64,000 nucleotides of DNA from JANQHO01 sp965218075 (GCA_965218075.1 CBDCJZ010000003.1:1736001-1800000), one strand, 5' to 3'; shown: positions 17,570 through 27,111, counted from the first letter of the stretch. Notes: a model not told the origin generated them from the letters alone. Numbers and translations are program-made.

Positions 17570-18301
17570 ATGGATGTAAATAAAAATAGCTACACTTTCA
17601 TGTTTGCTGGCGCTATGGTAATAGTGGTAGCAGCCCTACTTTCATTTGCAGCTACCTTGCTTAAGCCTATGCAGGATCGCAATGTTGAACTAGAGAAGAA
17701 ACAAAACATTCTCAATTCAATAGGCATTAATGTTAGCAGAGACGAAGCTGAAAAAGCTTATTCCAAGTATATTAAGCAGGAGCCCGTAGTATTTAATAAT
17801 GAGATTGAAGAAGGAATGCGGGCTTTTGCAATTGATCTTTCTAAAGAGATCAAAAAAGAACCCGCCGAACGTTATGCGCCTCTTTACATAGCTGAAAAAG
17901 AAGGAAATAATTATTACATTCTTCCTTTAAGAGGTAAAGGTTTATGGGGACCCATTTGGGGTTACATTGCTTTAGAGGGAGATATAAACACCATTTATGG
18001 GGCCACCTTCGATCATAAGACTGAAACTCCCGGTTTAGGAGCTGAAATTGCTACTTCAGTTTTTATGGACCAGTTTCATGGTAAAAGAGTACTTGACAGT
18101 AGTGGTAGATTTGTAAGTATAGAGGTTAAAAAAGGTCAAGCCTCTAATGATTATGAAGTAGATGGAATTAGTGGTGGAACTATTACTTCAGTGGGCGTAC
18201 AGAATATGTTAGATGACTGTATAAAAGTTTATATTCCTTTTCTTAAGGAATATGCGAATTCTACTTCAACTACTCGGAAAGAATTGATAATTGAAAATTA
18301 A
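17570..18301 (+). CDS. nqrC: Na+-translocating NADH:quinone reductase subunit C
   Basis: This 243-residue protein has one N-terminal membrane helix and a periplasmic flavodomain that passes electrons through covalent FMN. ETPGLGAEI and the motif SGGTITS (201-207) identify the FMN site with acceptor Thr204. Most NqrC proteins read S-G-A-T here, so Ala to Gly is a small departure but keeps the Thr. Start ATG 17570 follows the nqrB stop by one base. All catalytic landmarks are present, and length is typical for Bacteroidota. Confidence 0.93.
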   Translation: MDVNKNSYTFMFAGAMVIVVAALLSFAATLLKPMQDRNVELEKKQNILNSIGINVSRDEAEKAYSKYIKQEPVVFNNEIEEGMRAFAIDLSKEIKKEPAERYAPLYIAEKEGNNYYILPLRGKGLWGPIWGYIALEGDINTIYGATFDHKTETPGLGAEIATSVFMDQFHGKRVLDSSGRFVSIEVKKGQASNDYEVDGISGGTITSVGVQNMLDDCIKVYIPFLKEYANSTSTTRKELIIEN

Positions 18302-18326
18302 ATAGCAATAATAGAATGACATTAGT

Positions 18327-19016
18327 ATGGCAGAAGTTTCAAAAGTAGCCGAAAAACGGATTAAACAAAAAGAACCATTTTTCTCTAAAAAGAACCGCAG
18401 ACTTGTTTCAGACCCTTTAAACGATGGCAACCCTATTACCGTGCAGGTACTGGGCATTTGCTCGGCCTTGGCTATTACTGTTAAGCTATATCCGGCACTG
18501 GTAATGTCTTTGTCTGTAATGTTTGTATTGGGATCAGGTAACGTTATTATTTCGCTATTGAGAAATTTCATTCCAAACCGTATTCGTATAATTGTTCAAT
18601 TGGTACTAGTGGCATCATTGGTAATTTTAGTAGATCAGTTGTTGAGAGCTTATGTGTACGATGTCAGTAAAGAGCTTTCGGTATTTACGGGATTGATCAT
18701 TACTAATTGTATTATTATGGGACGCTTTGAGGCTTTTGCATTGGCGAATGGTCCGTGGAAGTCTTTTCTTGATGGCATAGGTAATGCTTTAGGTTATGGT
18801 TGGATATTGATGGCAGTAGCTTTGTTTCGGGAGCTTTTAGGGGCAGGAGCTATTTTTGGCCTACAGGTAATCCCCAGTAGTTGGTATGTGGATAATGGAG
18901 GAGTTTATTCCAATAACGGTTTAATGCTCTTACCTCCTATGGCTTTGATTACGGTAGGTATTATCATTTGGGTACAAAGAGCACGCAATATCAAACAAAT
19001 AGAAGAAAAGGCGTAA
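18327..19016 (+). CDS. nqrD: Na+-translocating NADH:quinone reductase subunit D
   Basis: This 229-residue integral membrane subunit has about six helices. LGICSALAITVKLYPALVM, FTGLIITNCIIMGRFEAFA and NALGYGWILMAVALFRELLG are NqrD/RnfD-type signatures (NqrD pairs with NqrE). The C-terminus is complete (RNIKQIEEKA). In typical operons nqrE follows at once; here the next gene is a converging beta-helix gene, and no nqrE or nqrF is found downstream. The last 80 or so bases of nqrD are copied at 23026 and 27112, marking the edge of a tandem triplication. Confidence 0.93.
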   Translation: MAEVSKVAEKRIKQKEPFFSKKNRRLVSDPLNDGNPITVQVLGICSALAITVKLYPALVMSLSVMFVLGSGNVIISLLRNFIPNRIRIIVQLVLVASLVILVDQLLRAYVYDVSKELSVFTGLIITNCIIMGRFEAFALANGPWKSFLDGIGNALGYGWILMAVALFRELLGAGAIFGLQVIPSSWYVDNGGVYSNNGLMLLPPMALITVGIIIWVQRARNIKQIEEKA

Positions 19017-19138
19017 GCTGACTAAGCCATCGTAGAGGATGAATAAATTAGAACATACAATTCAGTGTTGGGATTATACACTTTACAAAAAATCCCTGCC
19101 GGAATTCTAGCGATCTATAACAGAAACTTTGTTAGTTC

Positions 19139-22100
19139 TCACTCCAAAGTAATACGTCGGTTCACAGTAGTTCGTTCCGTAATCAGCTGCAGTAGGTATA
19201 TTCCACTGCGATGAGTTGTCATGTCTAGCCTTTTTCTGTAGCTTCCCCCAAAGCTCTTCAACTCATCTTCCAAGATCACTTGTCCCAGCATGTTGATGAT
19301 GCGAACCTCAATATCCTCACCTAGAGCTGTAAACTCAAGGTTGAAAACCCCATCGCTCGGATTTGGATAGATGCGAAGAGAACGCTCATTGAAGGGCTCC
19401 CCCCCCCCTGTAGTCCAGCTCAAGGTATCACTGCTCTGGGTACCAGAAGCCGTTTTATATCTAGAGAACTCGTTGATAGAGCTAAAGAGCGTGTACTCAT
19501 CAGCACCGATATCCACTTTTGTGGAAGGAGGAAGTGGACGGGGATCGCCATCAATATCGTCGTCAATATTTAAACCACTCTTACCTATATCATTGGCGGT
19601 CTGGCTTCCGGATTTTATTGTATCTATATGCAGATCGACAGGAGCCATTATGCTTATAAACAACGGGATGTTAATCCTTATAGAATTGACATTGAGTGCA
19701 GGGCTGGCTGTCTGCCAAGCAAATAAGCTGAGATATTTCGCAGACCCTACCTTTGCGATAATAGCCCTAGTCCCTACTGGTGCCTTATCATGATAGACGT
19801 TGTAGTCGATATTGACGGTCGGTAAGTCCAACAAAGCATAGAAAGCTGGTCCATGTGTACTACTAAAGATGTTGTTGTAGAGGTTTATATCAGAATAGTT
19901 ACCACCAAAAAGCGCTAGGGTGTAATTTCCCCCCAAAAGAGTATTGTGATAGATATTTATTTTAGATATGGGGGTAGTGAAGTACGCCATCATCCGAATA
20001 GCTCCATTTCCCGGAGCATAAATCATATTGTTGGCAATCAGTGAATAACCTACACTGGGTGGGCTTCCAGCAATTATTATCCCCTGCTTGCAGCCAAGTA
20101 GCTTATTTGCAGTAATCTTAAATTTCGTAATATCTTTGCAATAGATGCCATAGTTAGAACTACCATTGACGGTTTCAATCATCACATTGTCCGAGATAAT
20201 CGGCTTGCGCTGTCCATCTACTGCAATGCCACGCGAGTAAATATCAATAAAGTCGTTGTTCAGGATGCGGTTTCCCACATCTTTAATGCTCGGATTGCCT
20301 TTCAAAGACACTCCGTAATAACCTCCTAGGATGGTATTGTTAGAAATGGTCAAATAATTGTTTGTAGTAGATATAGAGGAACTGGCTAAAAGACCCGAGC
20401 CTACTATACCTCCTCTGTTAGATTTTTTATTCACCGGCAGGCTAATCAAACAGGAATCAATGGTTATGTAATTAGTGTTCCTTAGATGAATTCCCCATTT
20501 AGCATTTTTAATGGTCATATTCCTCAAGGTCACATAGCTGACATCCCTAAGCCTCACAGTAGCCTTTCTTTTAGTAGTGAGAATAACCTGCGAGCTATTC
20601 CCACCGTCAATGACAATGGTACTGGTGTCGCTTACACCGCTGACACTACCTAGAGAAAATTGCTCCCTATAGGTTCCAGGAGCGACGTTAATGGTTACGG
20701 GACCTGAAATGCCGTAGTCAATGAGCGCAGTGGCAAGAGAATCAAAGTCTGGGAAATTATTTGGGCCAGAGGTTCCACCAAGAGTAAAGGTGCCGCTGAT
20801 GGTATCTGTACTGAAGGTTTTAAAGGTGAGGGGGCCACTCCAAATACTCACATCGCCCACACCATCCACACTACAGCTATCCTGTATATATAATTCATAG
20901 GAAGTGGAGGGAATTAAATTAAGAATTTGCAGTGTCTGACGTAGACTTCCACCTATAGGTATAATAGGGTTGTTTATGTTTATGAAAATTTCATGACCCA
21001 CAGTAAAGTCCTGAGGTCGGTATCTTATAGTCTGCTGGTGGATAAGCTGGCCGGGGCTTTCAGTGCTAATCCATGCCACTTTGACTGTTGTTGCATCTAC
21101 ATTCACGACAGACAAGTCCGTTGAAGACGGACAAGTTGAAGACAGAGAAGTCGGCAAATCGTACTCATCAGCGCCTATATCCACCTTGGAAGGAGGCTGT
21201 GGACGGAAATCGTAGTCAATATCAAAGGTAATGCCCAAAGAATTCTTACCTTTATCATGGGCCAAAGTTCCCAGTAGGTGAAGATTGGGAGAAAACGTTG
21301 TTGAATCTACAAATACCGGGTCGCCTTCTACAGAATGGGCATTGAGTGCAGGTCTGCGTGTCTGCCAAGCGGCTAGGCTGTGATATCTCCTAGTCCCTAC
21401 CTTTGCGATAGTCCTTCTTGCCCCTGCCCCTATATGGTGATAGAGGTTGTAGTCGATATTGACGGTCGAGGGTAAGCTCGATGAAACATAAAAAGGCACT
21501 TTACTTGCACTAAAGATGTTGTTGTAGAGGTTCATATTAGAATAGGCGCCAAAACCAAAAAATCCTATGGCCTGCTTTCCCACAGCAGTATTGTGATAGA
21601 TATTCACTTTAGATAGGGGGGTATTATTGGCTATCATCCGAATAGCTTTACCCCTATTAGCATGAATCATATTGTTGGCAATTAGTGAGTGGGGTGTTCT
21701 GCTGGATGTGCCTCCATCAATTATTATCCCATCATCCCCGCAGTTGGATAGCTCATTTCCAGCAATCTCAAAGTCCCTAATATTTTGGCAATAGATGCCA
21801 TAGCTTATATTATCATAGACGACTTTAATCACATTTTGCGAGATAATCAGATTGTCCTGGTTACGTGCTATAATGGCACTTTTGGCAAAAGTAAACATGA
21901 GGTTATCCTGGATGTCGTTGTTCAGATCTGCATTCCCCGTATTGCCGTTCAAAGACACTCCGCAATAACCTCCTGTGATCATGTTCTTAGCAATGCTCAA
22001 ATGGTTATTCGTAGTAGATATATCGCTACTGCCTAAACTTCCCGATCCTACAATACCTATTCTGTCAAATGTTTTAGACGCCGGCAGGTCAATCAAACAG

Positions 22101-22555
22101 GAACTAATGCTGATGTGATCAGTGTTCTGGAGATGAATTCCCCATGCCTTTGCTCGTGTTGAGTCTTTAGTATTTTTAATGGTCATATCCACCAAGTTCA
22201 CATAGCTGGTGCCGTCAAAGCTCACGGTAGCATTGCTTATCGTGCCGTCATGAATGAGGAAAGTGAAGAAGAGACCAGAACCGGCAATGGTAACGGTATT
22301 GGTTGAGCTTACACCAGTGATATTACCTAGTGCAAAGTGCTCCCTATAGGTTCCAGAACGTACGTTAATCACTACGGGTCCGGTAACAGTACCGGAGGAA
22401 AGAGCCTGCTGCAAGTCAGCAAAGGATTGGAAGTTTTTCGTCGAATCCGCAGTAGGAGATTTTGAATTAAGCGTATAATAACCAGTAAGATTCTGAGACT
22501 TTAGGGAAAACACACCCACAAAAAGGCAGAGTATTGAAAGGAAAAAAGTTTTCAT
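19139..22555 (-). CDS. T9SS-secreted beta-helix/FN3 giant surface protein, copy 1 (in frame)
   Basis: This 1138-residue protein should be secreted and attached to the surface. It has a signal peptide (1-21), a first right-handed parallel beta-helix (about 30-460; VVINVRSGTYREHF, then many N-x-I/N-x-L coils), an FN3-like domain (to about 560), and a second homologous beta-helix (about 565-1035; VTINVAPGTYREQFS). A Ser/Thr linker leads to the C-terminal T9SS type A sorting domain (LRIYPNPSDGVFNLEF ... GIYLLQL). The two halves arose by internal duplication. Just before the sorting domain lies a run of ten G (coding strand), now in frame. ATG 22555 is chosen over TTG 22561. The ligand is unknown; an adhesin or glycan-binding role is inference. 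It converges with nqrD. Confidence 0.88.
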   Translation of the reverse strand: MKTFFLSILCLFVGVFSLKSQNLTGYYTLNSKSPTADSTKNFQSFADLQQALSSGTVTGPVVINVRSGTYREHFALGNITGVSSTNTVTIAGSGLFFTFLIHDGTISNATVSFDGTSYVNLVDMTIKNTKDSTRAKAWGIHLQNTDHISISSCLIDLPASKTFDRIGIVGSGSLGSSDISTTNNHLSIAKNMITGGYCGVSLNGNTGNADLNNDIQDNLMFTFAKSAIIARNQDNLIISQNVIKVVYDNISYGIYCQNIRDFEIAGNELSNCGDDGIIIDGGTSSRTPHSLIANNMIHANRGKAIRMIANNTPLSKVNIYHNTAVGKQAIGFFGFGAYSNMNLYNNIFSASKVPFYVSSSLPSTVNIDYNLYHHIGAGARRTIAKVGTRRYHSLAAWQTRRPALNAHSVEGDPVFVDSTTFSPNLHLLGTLAHDKGKNSLGITFDIDYDFRPQPPSKVDIGADEYDLPTSLSSTCPSSTDLSVVNVDATTVKVAWISTESPGQLIHQQTIRYRPQDFTVGHEIFININNPIIPIGGSLRQTLQILNLIPSTSYELYIQDSCSVDGVGDVSIWSGPLTFKTFSTDTISGTFTLGGTSGPNNFPDFDSLATALIDYGISGPVTINVAPGTYREQFSLGSVSGVSDTSTIVIDGGNSSQVILTTKRKATVRLRDVSYVTLRNMTIKNAKWGIHLRNTNYITIDSCLISLPVNKKSNRGGIVGSGLLASSSISTTNNYLTISNNTILGGYYGVSLKGNPSIKDVGNRILNNDFIDIYSRGIAVDGQRKPIISDNVMIETVNGSSNYGIYCKDITKFKITANKLLGCKQGIIIAGSPPSVGYSLIANNMIYAPGNGAIRMMAYFTTPISKINIYHNTLLGGNYTLALFGGNYSDINLYNNIFSSTHGPAFYALLDLPTVNIDYNVYHDKAPVGTRAIIAKVGSAKYLSLFAWQTASPALNVNSIRINIPLFISIMAPVDLHIDTIKSGSQTANDIGKSGLNIDDDIDGDPRPLPPSTKVDIGADEYTLFSSINEFSRYKTASGTQSSDTLSWTTGGGEPFNERSLRIYPNPSDGVFNLEFTALGEDIEVRIINMLGQVILEDELKSFGGSYRKRLDMTTHRSGIYLLQLITERTTVNRRITLE
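19399..19408. repeat. C10/G10 homopolymer in beta-helix copy 1
   Basis: Ten C on the plus strand (ten G in the coding strand) encode Gly-Gly-Gly before EPFNERS, the start of the sorting domain. One copy of the 8-bp unit TGTAGTCC follows at 19409. Loss or gain of one base would cut the sorting domain off. Confidence 0.85.
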
Positions 22556-23025
22556 AATCAATGTTTTTTAGTTTTTTAATTTACATTTAAGGAGAGCTCC
22601 ACACCAAAAAAGGTGAAGAGGTTAAAGACTCCTATATCACAATAATCGACAGCAATAATACTAAACAATTTTAGAACTTTTTAGAACTTTTAAACAAGGG
22701 TTTCTGGAAAAAGAGGCCTATGATTTATTGGGATTATTGGGATCTGGGAAATATTTATCGTGGATCTAGAAAATGGGATAAAAGAGGACTCCATTTAAGC
22801 GAATTGAAAAACATGGAATAGGCTTTAGACAAACCAGTTTGTTATAGTAAGAACTTTTCTTTTTTCAGCTGATCGATAACTGATCGCTTGGAGTTTTACA
22901 AGGCGTTTTGACACCTGTCTCGGAACTTCCGAAACTATCGAGAATTGAAAATGAATGTTCAGCAGTTAACCTCGTTAGCTGTTTTCATGGAGGTAGTTAT
23001 TAGTACTATTCGTTTGGAGTTGGCT

Positions 23026-23108
23026 CTCCTATGGCTTTGATTACGGTAGGTATTATCATTTGGGTACAAAGAGCACGCAATATCAAACAAATAGAAGAAA
23101 AGTCGTAA
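23026..23108 (+). pseudogene. Copied 3' end of nqrD (unit 2)
   Basis: Eighty-three bases match the end of nqrD from CTCCTATGGC to the stop, with one change near the end (GCG to TCG in the last codon). No start or remaining coding region is present. It marks the left edge of repeat unit 2. Confidence 0.9.
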
Positions 23109-23224
23109 GCTGACTAAGCCATCGTAGAGGATGAATAAATTAGAACATACAATTCAGTGTTATACACTTTACAAAAAATCCCTGCCGGAATTCTAGCGAT
23201 CTATAACAGAAACTTTGTTAGTTC

Positions 23225-23484
23225 TCACTCCAAAGTAATACGTCGGTTCACAGTAGCCCGTTCCGTAATCAGCTGCAGTAGGTATATTCCACTGCGATGA
23301 GTTGTCATGTCTAGCCTTTTTCTGTAGCTTCCCCCAAAGCTCTTCAACTCATCTTCCAAGATCACTTGTCCCAGCATGTTGATGATGCGAACCTCAATAT
23401 CCTCACCTAGAGCTGTAAACTCAAGGTTGAAAACCCCCTCGCTCGGATTTGGATAGATGCGAAGAGAACGCTCATTGAAGGGCT
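23225..23484 (-). other. Intact but out-of-frame T9SS sorting domain of copy 2
   Basis: By my reading these 260 bases are identical to the sorting-domain end of copy 3 (EPFNERSLRIYPNPSEG to the stop). They have no stop or damage in their own frame. They are cut off from the copy 2 ectodomain only by the frame of the repeat tract at 23485-23599. Lack of decay argues that this is a switched-off module, not a dead one. Confidence 0.85.
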
Positions 23485-26400
23485 CCCCCCCCCCCTGTAG
23501 TCCTGTAGTCCTGTAGTCCTGTAGTCCTGTAGTCCTGTAGTCCTGTAGTCCTGTAGTCCTGTAGTCCTGTAGTCCTGTAGTCCTGTAGTCCTGTAGTCCA
23601 GCTCAAGGTATCACTGCTCTGGGTAATGCCAGAAGCCATGATGAGAGAGCTAGAGGGTGTATACTCATCAGCACCGATATCCACTTTTATGGAAGGAGGA
23701 AGTGGACGGTGGTCGCCGTCAATATCTTCTTTAATATCTAAATAAGATAAAGTATCACCTGCACCATTGGCCAAAAGGCTTCCTATTTTTGATGTATCTA
23801 TATGCAGATCGACAGGAGCCCTTATGCTTATAAACGTCGGGTCGCCTTCTATAGAATAGGCATTGAGCGCAGGTCTGGCTGTCTGCCAAGCACTTAGGCT
23901 GCTATATTTCGCAGACCCTACCTTTGCGATATTCCCTCCTGCCCCCCTATTATGATAGAGGTTGTGGTCGATATTGACGGTCGGTAAGTCCAACAAAGCA
24001 TAGAAAGTTGGTCCATGTAGACTACTAAAGATGTTGTTGTAGAGGTTTATATCAGAATATTTATTACCAAAAAGCGCTAGGGTGTAATTTCCCCCCAAAA
24101 GAGTATTGTGATAGATATCTATTTTAGATATGGGGGTAGAGTAGTACGCTGCCATCCGAATAGCTCCATTTCCCGGAGCATAAATCATATTGTTGGCAAT
24201 CAGTGAACGAACTATTCCACTGGAGTTGCTTCCAGCAATTACTATCCCCTGCTTGCAGCCGAGTAGCTTATTTGCAGTAATCTTAAATCCCGTAATATCT
24301 TTGCAATAGATGCCATAGTTAGAACTACCATTGACGGTTTCAATCATCACATTGTCCGAGATAATCAGCCTGTTCTGTTCATCTACTGCAATGCCACGCG
24401 AGTAAATATCAGTAAAGCGGTTGTTCAGGATGCGGTTTTTTATATCTTCAATGCTCGGATTGCCTTTCAAAGACACTCCGTAATAACCTCCTAGGATGGT
24501 GTTGTTAGAAATGGTCAAATGATTGTTTGTAGTAGATATAGAGGAACTGGCTAAAAGACCCGAGCCTACTATACCTCCTCTGTTAGATTTTTTATTCACC
24601 GGCAGACTAATCAAACAGGAATCAATGGTTATGTAATTAGTGTTCCGGAGATGAATTCCCCATTTAGTATTTTTAATGGTCATATTCCTCAAGGTCACAT
24701 AGCTGATATCCCTAAGCCTCACAGTAGCCTTTCTTTTAGTAGTGAGAATAACCTGCGAGCTATTCCCACCGTCAATGACAATGGTACTGGTGTCGCTTAT
24801 ACCTCTGACACTACTTAGAGAAAGTTGCTCCCTATAGGTTCCAGGAGCGACGTTAATGGTTACGGGACCTGAAATGCCGTGGGCATTGAGTGCAGTGGCA
24901 AGAGAATCAAAGTCTGGGAAATTATTTGGGCCAGAGGGTCCACCAAGAGTAAAGATGCCGCTGATGGTATCTGTACCGAAGGTTTTAAAGATGAGGGGGA
25001 GACTCCAAATACTCACATCGCCCACACCACAGCTATCCCGTATATAGAATTCATAGAGAGTGGCGGGCATTAAAGACGTTATTTCCAAGCTTGTTGCATG
25101 TGGAATGGTCAGGAAAGTCTTATTACCCAGAGTAGTGTCCTGAGGTCCGTATCTTATATTCCTAATCTGGTTGATGTTTCCACGCCATTTTATCTTGGCG
25201 GTTGTTGTACTTACACTCACGATAGACAAGTCCTTTGGAGGCAGACAAGTCGGCAAATCGTACTCATCAGCGCCTATATCCACCTTGGAAGGAGGCCGTG
25301 GACGGAGATCGTGGTCAATATCAAAGATAATGCCCAAAAAATTCTTACCTCTATCATGGGCCAAAGTTCCCAGTAGGTGAAGATTGGGAGAAGACGTTGT
25401 TGAATCTATAAATATCGGGTCGCCTTCTACAGAATGGGCATTGAGTGCAGGTCTGCGTGTCTGCCAAGCGGCTAGGCTGTGATATCTCCTAATCCCTACC
25501 TTTGCGATAGTCTTCCCTCCTGCACTACTATGATAGAGGTTGTAGTCGATATTGACGGTCGATGGTAAGCTCGATGAAACATAAAAAGGCACTTTATGTG
25601 CACTAAAGATGTTGTTGTAGAGGTTCATATTAGAATAGGCGCCAAAACCAAAAAACCCTATGGCCTGCTTTCCCACAGCAGTATTGTGATAGATATTCAC
25701 TTTAGATAGGGGGGTATTATTGGCTATCATCCGAATAGCTTTACCCCTTTTAGCATGAATCATATTGTTGGCAATTAGTGAGTGGGATGTTCTGCTGGAT
25801 GTGCCTCCCTCAATTACTACCCCATCCTTCCCGCAGTTGGATAGATTATTTTCAGTAATCTCAAAGTCCCTAATATTTTGGCAATAGATGCCATAGCTTA
25901 TATTATCATAGATGTTTTTAATTACATTGTCCGAGATAATCAGATTGTCTTGGTTACGTGCTATAATGGCACTATTGGCAAAATTAAACATGAGGTTATC
26001 CTGGATGTTGTTGTTCAGATCTGCATTCCCCGTATTGCCTTTCAAAGACACTCCGCAATAACCTCCTGAGATGGTGTTCTTAGCAATGCTCAAATAGTTA
26101 TTCGTAGTAGATATATAGCTACTGGCTAAACTTCCCGAGCCTACAATACCTATTCTGTCAAATGGTTTAGACTCCGGCAGGTCAATCAAACAGGAATTAA
26201 TGCGAATGTGGTCAGTGTTCTGAAGATGAATTCCCCATGCCTTTGTTTGTGTTGAGTCTTTAGTATTTCTAATGGTCATACCCGTCAACTGCACATAGCT
26301 GGTGCCGTCAAAGCTCACGGTAGCATTGCTTATCGTGCCGTCATGAGTGAGGGTAACGAGGGAGGGATCCCAACCGTCAATGATAACGGTATTGGGTAGG

Positions 26401-26648
26401 CTTACACCAGTGATATTACCTAGTGCAAAGTGCTCCTGATAGGTTCCAGGAGCTACCTCAATCACTACGAATCCGGTAACAGTACCGGAGGAAAGAGCCT
26501 GCTGCAAGTCAGCAAAGGATTGGAAGTTTTTCGTCGAATCCGCAGTAGGAAAATTTGGATTAAGGTCATAATAACCAGTAAGATTCTGAGACTTTAGGGA
26601 AAACACACCCACAAAAAGGCAGAGTATTGAAAGGAAAAAAGCTTTCAT
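23472..26648 (-). CDS. Beta-helix/FN3 giant surface protein, copy 2 (phase-off: sorting domain out of frame)
   Basis: The architecture is that of copies 1 and 3: signal peptide, beta-helix, FN3, second beta-helix. Near residue 1030 it enters an octapeptide repeat LQDYRTTG, made by thirteen 8-bp units read in all three phases. It then ends at TTGGGGALQ and a stop instead of the sorting domain. The 1058-residue product should be exported but lack the T9SS signal, so it would probably stay in the periplasm. Array plus G-run total 115 bp (remainder 1 on division by 3), against 18 in copy 1 and 12 in copy 3. Losing one G, or having 11 or 14 units, restores the frame. The N-terminal part differs from the other copies (EVAPGTYQEHF, GWDPSLVTL). 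Confidence 0.88.
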   Translation of the reverse strand: MKAFFLSILCLFVGVFSLKSQNLTGYYDLNPNFPTADSTKNFQSFADLQQALSSGTVTGFVVIEVAPGTYQEHFALGNITGVSLPNTVIIDGWDPSLVTLTHDGTISNATVSFDGTSYVQLTGMTIRNTKDSTQTKAWGIHLQNTDHIRINSCLIDLPESKPFDRIGIVGSGSLASSYISTTNNYLSIAKNTISGGYCGVSLKGNTGNADLNNNIQDNLMFNFANSAIIARNQDNLIISDNVIKNIYDNISYGIYCQNIRDFEITENNLSNCGKDGVVIEGGTSSRTSHSLIANNMIHAKRGKAIRMIANNTPLSKVNIYHNTAVGKQAIGFFGFGAYSNMNLYNNIFSAHKVPFYVSSSLPSTVNIDYNLYHSSAGGKTIAKVGIRRYHSLAAWQTRRPALNAHSVEGDPIFIDSTTSSPNLHLLGTLAHDRGKNFLGIIFDIDHDLRPRPPSKVDIGADEYDLPTCLPPKDLSIVSVSTTTAKIKWRGNINQIRNIRYGPQDTTLGNKTFLTIPHATSLEITSLMPATLYEFYIRDSCGVGDVSIWSLPLIFKTFGTDTISGIFTLGGPSGPNNFPDFDSLATALNAHGISGPVTINVAPGTYREQLSLSSVRGISDTSTIVIDGGNSSQVILTTKRKATVRLRDISYVTLRNMTIKNTKWGIHLRNTNYITIDSCLISLPVNKKSNRGGIVGSGLLASSSISTTNNHLTISNNTILGGYYGVSLKGNPSIEDIKNRILNNRFTDIYSRGIAVDEQNRLIISDNVMIETVNGSSNYGIYCKDITGFKITANKLLGCKQGIVIAGSNSSGIVRSLIANNMIYAPGNGAIRMAAYYSTPISKIDIYHNTLLGGNYTLALFGNKYSDINLYNNIFSSLHGPTFYALLDLPTVNIDHNLYHNRGAGGNIAKVGSAKYSSLSAWQTARPALNAYSIEGDPTFISIRAPVDLHIDTSKIGSLLANGAGDTLSYLDIKEDIDGDHRPLPPSIKVDIGADEYTPSSSLIMASGITQSSDTLSWTTGLQDYRTTGLQDYRTTGLQDYRTTGLQDYRTTGGGGALQ
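23485..23599. repeat. Octanucleotide array (TGTAGTCC x13) plus C11: slipped-strand switch
   Basis: C11 (23485-23495) is followed by thirteen perfect TGTAGTCC units (23496-23599). The other paralogues have one complete or one shortened unit at this point. The unit length of 8 makes every gain or loss a frameshift. This is a classic simple-sequence contingency locus, here placed near the 3' end of the gene. Confidence 0.95.
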
Positions 26649-27111
26649 AATCAATGTTTTTTAGTTTACATTTAAAGGAGAGCTCCACACCAAAAAAGGT
26701 GAAGAGGTTAAAGACTCCTATATCACAATAATCGGTGGCAATAATACTAAACAATTTTAGAACTTTTTAGAACTTTTAAATAAGGGTTTCTGGAAAAAGA
26801 GGCCTATGATTTATTGGGATTATTGGGATCTGGGAAATATTTATCGTGGATCTAGAAAATGGGATAAAAGAGGACTCCATTTAAGCGAATTGAAAAACAT
26901 GGAATAGGCTTTAGACAAACCAGTTTGTTATAGTAAGAACTTTTCTTTTTTCAGCTGATCGATAACTGATCGCTTGGAGTTTTACAAGGCGTTTTGACAC
27001 CTGTCTCGGAACTTCCGAAACTATCGAGAATTGAAAATGAATGTTCAGCAGTTAACTTCGTTAGCTGTTTTCATGGAGGTAGTTATTAGTACTATTCGTT
27101 TGGAGTTGGCT

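Larger units (their letters stand above)
18934..23025. repeat. Tandem repeat unit 1 (4092 bp)
   Basis: The unit runs from the nqrD 3' end through beta-helix gene copy 1 and its upstream region to the join TTGGCT/CTCCTATGGC. Upstream of the gene (22556-23025) it holds a double 10-bp direct repeat TTTTAGAACT, a CACC-GGTG inverted repeat, and about 250 bp of non-coding DNA with no gene I recognise. Units 2 and 3 repeat this at near identity. Confidence 0.9.
23026..27111. repeat. Tandem repeat unit 2 (4086 bp)
   Basis: The unit has the same edges as unit 1: it starts at the copied nqrD end and finishes at the TTGGCT/CTCCTATGGC join. It carries beta-helix copy 2 with the expanded 8-bp array. The upstream stretch (26649-27111) is nearly identical to that of unit 1 and holds no other gene. 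Confidence 0.9.

Noticed and set aside
23496..23599. Regular repeats that could be read as a CRISPR-like array
   Set aside because: Units are 8 bp with no spacers and lie inside a coding region; this is a simple-sequence repeat.
24856..25376. Plus-strand open frames opposite the beta-helix genes
   Set aside because: They mirror the repeated minus-strand coding sequence, recur at the same place in each copy and have no protein character of their own.
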